Shown: in pieces, positions 5,560 through 6,409 of the stretch | Position numbering within the stretch: position 1 is the first letter of the stretch | Layout: the number at the start of each line of letters is the position of its first letter | NCBI GenBank assembly: GCA_013153575.1 | Contig: JAADEE010000101.1 | Span: 1-6,409 of the forward strand | Direction of reading: 5' to 3' | DNA: 6,409 bases | Source of the DNA: Chlorobiota bacterium | GTDB taxonomy: Bacteria > Bacteroidota > Bacteroidia > Bacteroidales > JAADGE01 | Notes under the pieces: model-generated | What the model was told of the DNA's origin: nothing | Databases searched by the model: none | What the model saw: only the letters and a program-made list of their open reading frames with translations | Translations under genes and position numbers: made by a program

Positions 5560-6409
5560 TTTTAAGTTGTGTTTTAAGTTGTGAGTAAATAGCATCTATT
5601 ATTTTGAATTCATTTTTGTTATGAAATTTTTTTTCAACCCATTGTTTATTGTATGTATTAATAGCAAATTTCAGAAAATTATCATAATCAAAAGTTTTAA
5701 GATACTTCAGTTTTAAACCGCCGTTATTTCGGTATTTAATATTAAATTCTTCACCTAAAATTTCAGATTCTGAATTTTTCTTACTGCCTTTTTTAAACTG
5801 TTCTTTAATCGCCGGATTAACTCCAAAGAACACCCTGTACTTATTTTTGCCTACTTGAAAAGGTTTAAAAATTAATGGTGATTTAAAACGATTAATTTCT
5901 TCTTTAATATGTTCTTTTTTTAATTTCCAATCATTAGCTTGTGCTTTTTCAAAACTTGATAAACCTAATAAATCACGCCAAAGATGTCTTTCTGCATTAT
6001 TGTTTTTTTTATCATTAAAACCCAAAGGAAAATTACTAGGATTGTTCCTAAATTCTTTAGATTTATTTTTCCATTTTTCTATTTCTTGATTTTGTATTGT
6101 ACTTAAATATCTATTTTTTATGGTTTTTTTATCCCAATGTTCACCTTTACTTTTGGCATAAGCCCACATAAAGGATTTAAAATAAATACGATGATTAATA
6201 CCACTTCTTAATGTATTGTAAAACATGTTGATTACTTGAAATAAGCTATAACTTTTAATTTTATCGTATTGATTGTAATATTCTAATTTTTCTTTATCAT
6301 AATCAAAATAGTACGGTAAAATTGATTGTGTATTTAAAAAATCATACTTTTCGACCGGAAAAAAGTTTCCAAAACCTTTGCTTTGTCTTGTACCAAAGTT
6401 TTTCAACAA
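5549..6409 (-). CDS. cmr1: Type III-B CRISPR module RAMP protein Cmr1 (C-terminal part; 5' end outside window)
   Basis: Cmr1 is a two-RAMP-domain subunit at the 3' crRNA end of the Cmr complex and helps capture target RNA. The reading frame is open to the window edge; the first in-window codon is TTG, read here as an internal Leu and not a start. The 286 visible residues begin with NFGTRQSKGFGNF (4-16), the glycine-rich loop that closes the first RAMP domain, so the N-terminal part lies beyond 6409. Further on, RFKSPLIFKPF (174-184) followed by YRVFFG (191-196) matches the conserved R-x-x-SPL-x-x-x-P strand of the Cmr1 family. The tail is Lys/Asn-rich and ends in a duplicated QLKT/QLKN made by a 12-bp DNA repeat. 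The stop overlaps the chosen cas10 start by 11 bp. First position in a cmr1-cas10-cmr3-4-5-6 order supports the call. Confidence 0.85.
   Translation of the reverse strand: MLKNFGTRQSKGFGNFFPVEKYDFLNTQSILPYYFDYDKEKLEYYNQYDKIKSYSLFQVINMFYNTLRSGINHRIYFKSFMWAYAKSKGEHWDKKTIKNRYLSTIQNQEIEKWKNKSKEFRNNPSNFPLGFNDKKNNNAERHLWRDLLGLSSFEKAQANDWKLKKEHIKEEINRFKSPLIFKPFQVGKNKYRVFFGVNPAIKEQFKKGSKKNSESEILGEEFNIKYRNNGGLKLKYLKTFDYDNFLKFAINTYNKQWVEKKFHNKNEFKIIDAIYSQLKTQLKNEK
5561..5583. repeat. 12-bp tandem duplication at the cmr1/cas10 junction
   Basis: The plus strand reads tttaagttgtg at 5561-5571 and again at 5573-5583, with a period of 12 bases. Being a multiple of three, it keeps the cmr1 frame and gives QLKT then QLKN at the Cmr1 C-terminus. 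In the cas10 frame the same DNA gives HNLKHNLK upstream of the preferred start, so the repeat lies just 5' of the cas10 ATG. Confidence 0.8.

Larger units (their letters stand above)
1..6409 (-). other. Type III-B (Cmr) CRISPR-Cas operon, partial at both ends
   Basis: Seven same-strand genes run cmr1, cas10, cmr3, cmr4, cmr5, cmr6, cas6. Junctions are: 11-bp overlap, 6-bp gap, 4-bp ATGA overlap, 5-bp gap, 1-bp gap and 5-bp gap. There is no intergenic stretch over 10 bases, hence no internal promoter, terminator or array. The order of the six cmr genes follows their numbering, with cas6 appended at the end. Promoter and effector genes should lie upstream of 6409 or downstream of position 1. 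Confidence 0.88.

Noticed and set aside
5560..5595. Upstream cas10 start at 5595 giving 12 extra residues
   Set aside because: The added residues come from the 12-bp repeat shared with the cmr1 C-terminus, and the Palm1 domain begins right after the ATG at 5559. It cannot be fully excluded.
1..6409. CRISPR array, or internal promoters and terminators
   Set aside because: No regularly spaced repeats are visible and no intergenic stretch exceeds 10 bases. T-rich runs on the plus strand are Lys codons of the genes, not terminators.
1..6409. Type III-A (Csm) or III-D/E assignment
   Set aside because: The Cmr5-type small subunit, Cmr1 with two RAMP parts, Cmr3 and Cmr6 and their order fit III-B. 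There is no Csm2/Csm5 or fused Cas7-type protein.

Overview
The window is the body of a type III-B (Cmr) CRISPR-Cas operon. Every real gene lies on the minus strand, so transcription runs from position 6409 towards position 1. In transcription order the genes are cmr1 (5' end outside the window), cas10/cmr2, cmr3, cmr4, cmr5, cmr6 and the first 42 codons of a probable cas6. Genes are separated by 1 to 6 bases or overlap by 4 to 11 bases. There is no room for an internal promoter or terminator, so this looks like one polycistronic unit. No CRISPR array, cas1/cas2, tRNA, rRNA or mobile element is visible.

The host is most likely a Bacteroidota bacterium. The DNA is AT-rich, the proteins are rich in Lys, Asn and Ile, and start codons lack recognisable Shine-Dalgarno sequences and sit in A/T-rich leaders. 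This is an inference from style; no taxonomic marker gene is present.

The parts should work together as follows. Cas6 cuts the CRISPR transcript. Cmr3 and Cas10 hold the 5' repeat-derived tag of the crRNA. Repeated Cmr4 subunits form the backbone and cut bound target RNA (candidate catalytic residue Asp28). Cmr5 forms the second filament, and Cmr6 and Cmr1 cap the 3' end. Cas10 is the unusual part: it begins directly at the first Palm domain, with no HD nuclease domain, and it has only two cysteines, so it has no four-Cys zinc ribbon. Its GGDD nucleotide-polymerising motif is intact. The complex should therefore cut RNA and make a nucleotide second messenger, but not cut DNA through Cas10. 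The messenger-activated effector is not in the window and is expected nearby.

A second oddity is Cmr6, which carries about 100 extra residues after its RAMP core: a Gln/Thr/Ser/Lys-rich linker followed by a beta-rich, S1/OB-like segment. Smaller points are a 12-bp tandem duplication at the cmr1/cas10 overlap, an A8 tract at the Cmr6 core/extension border, and a higher GC content in the cas6 fragment.
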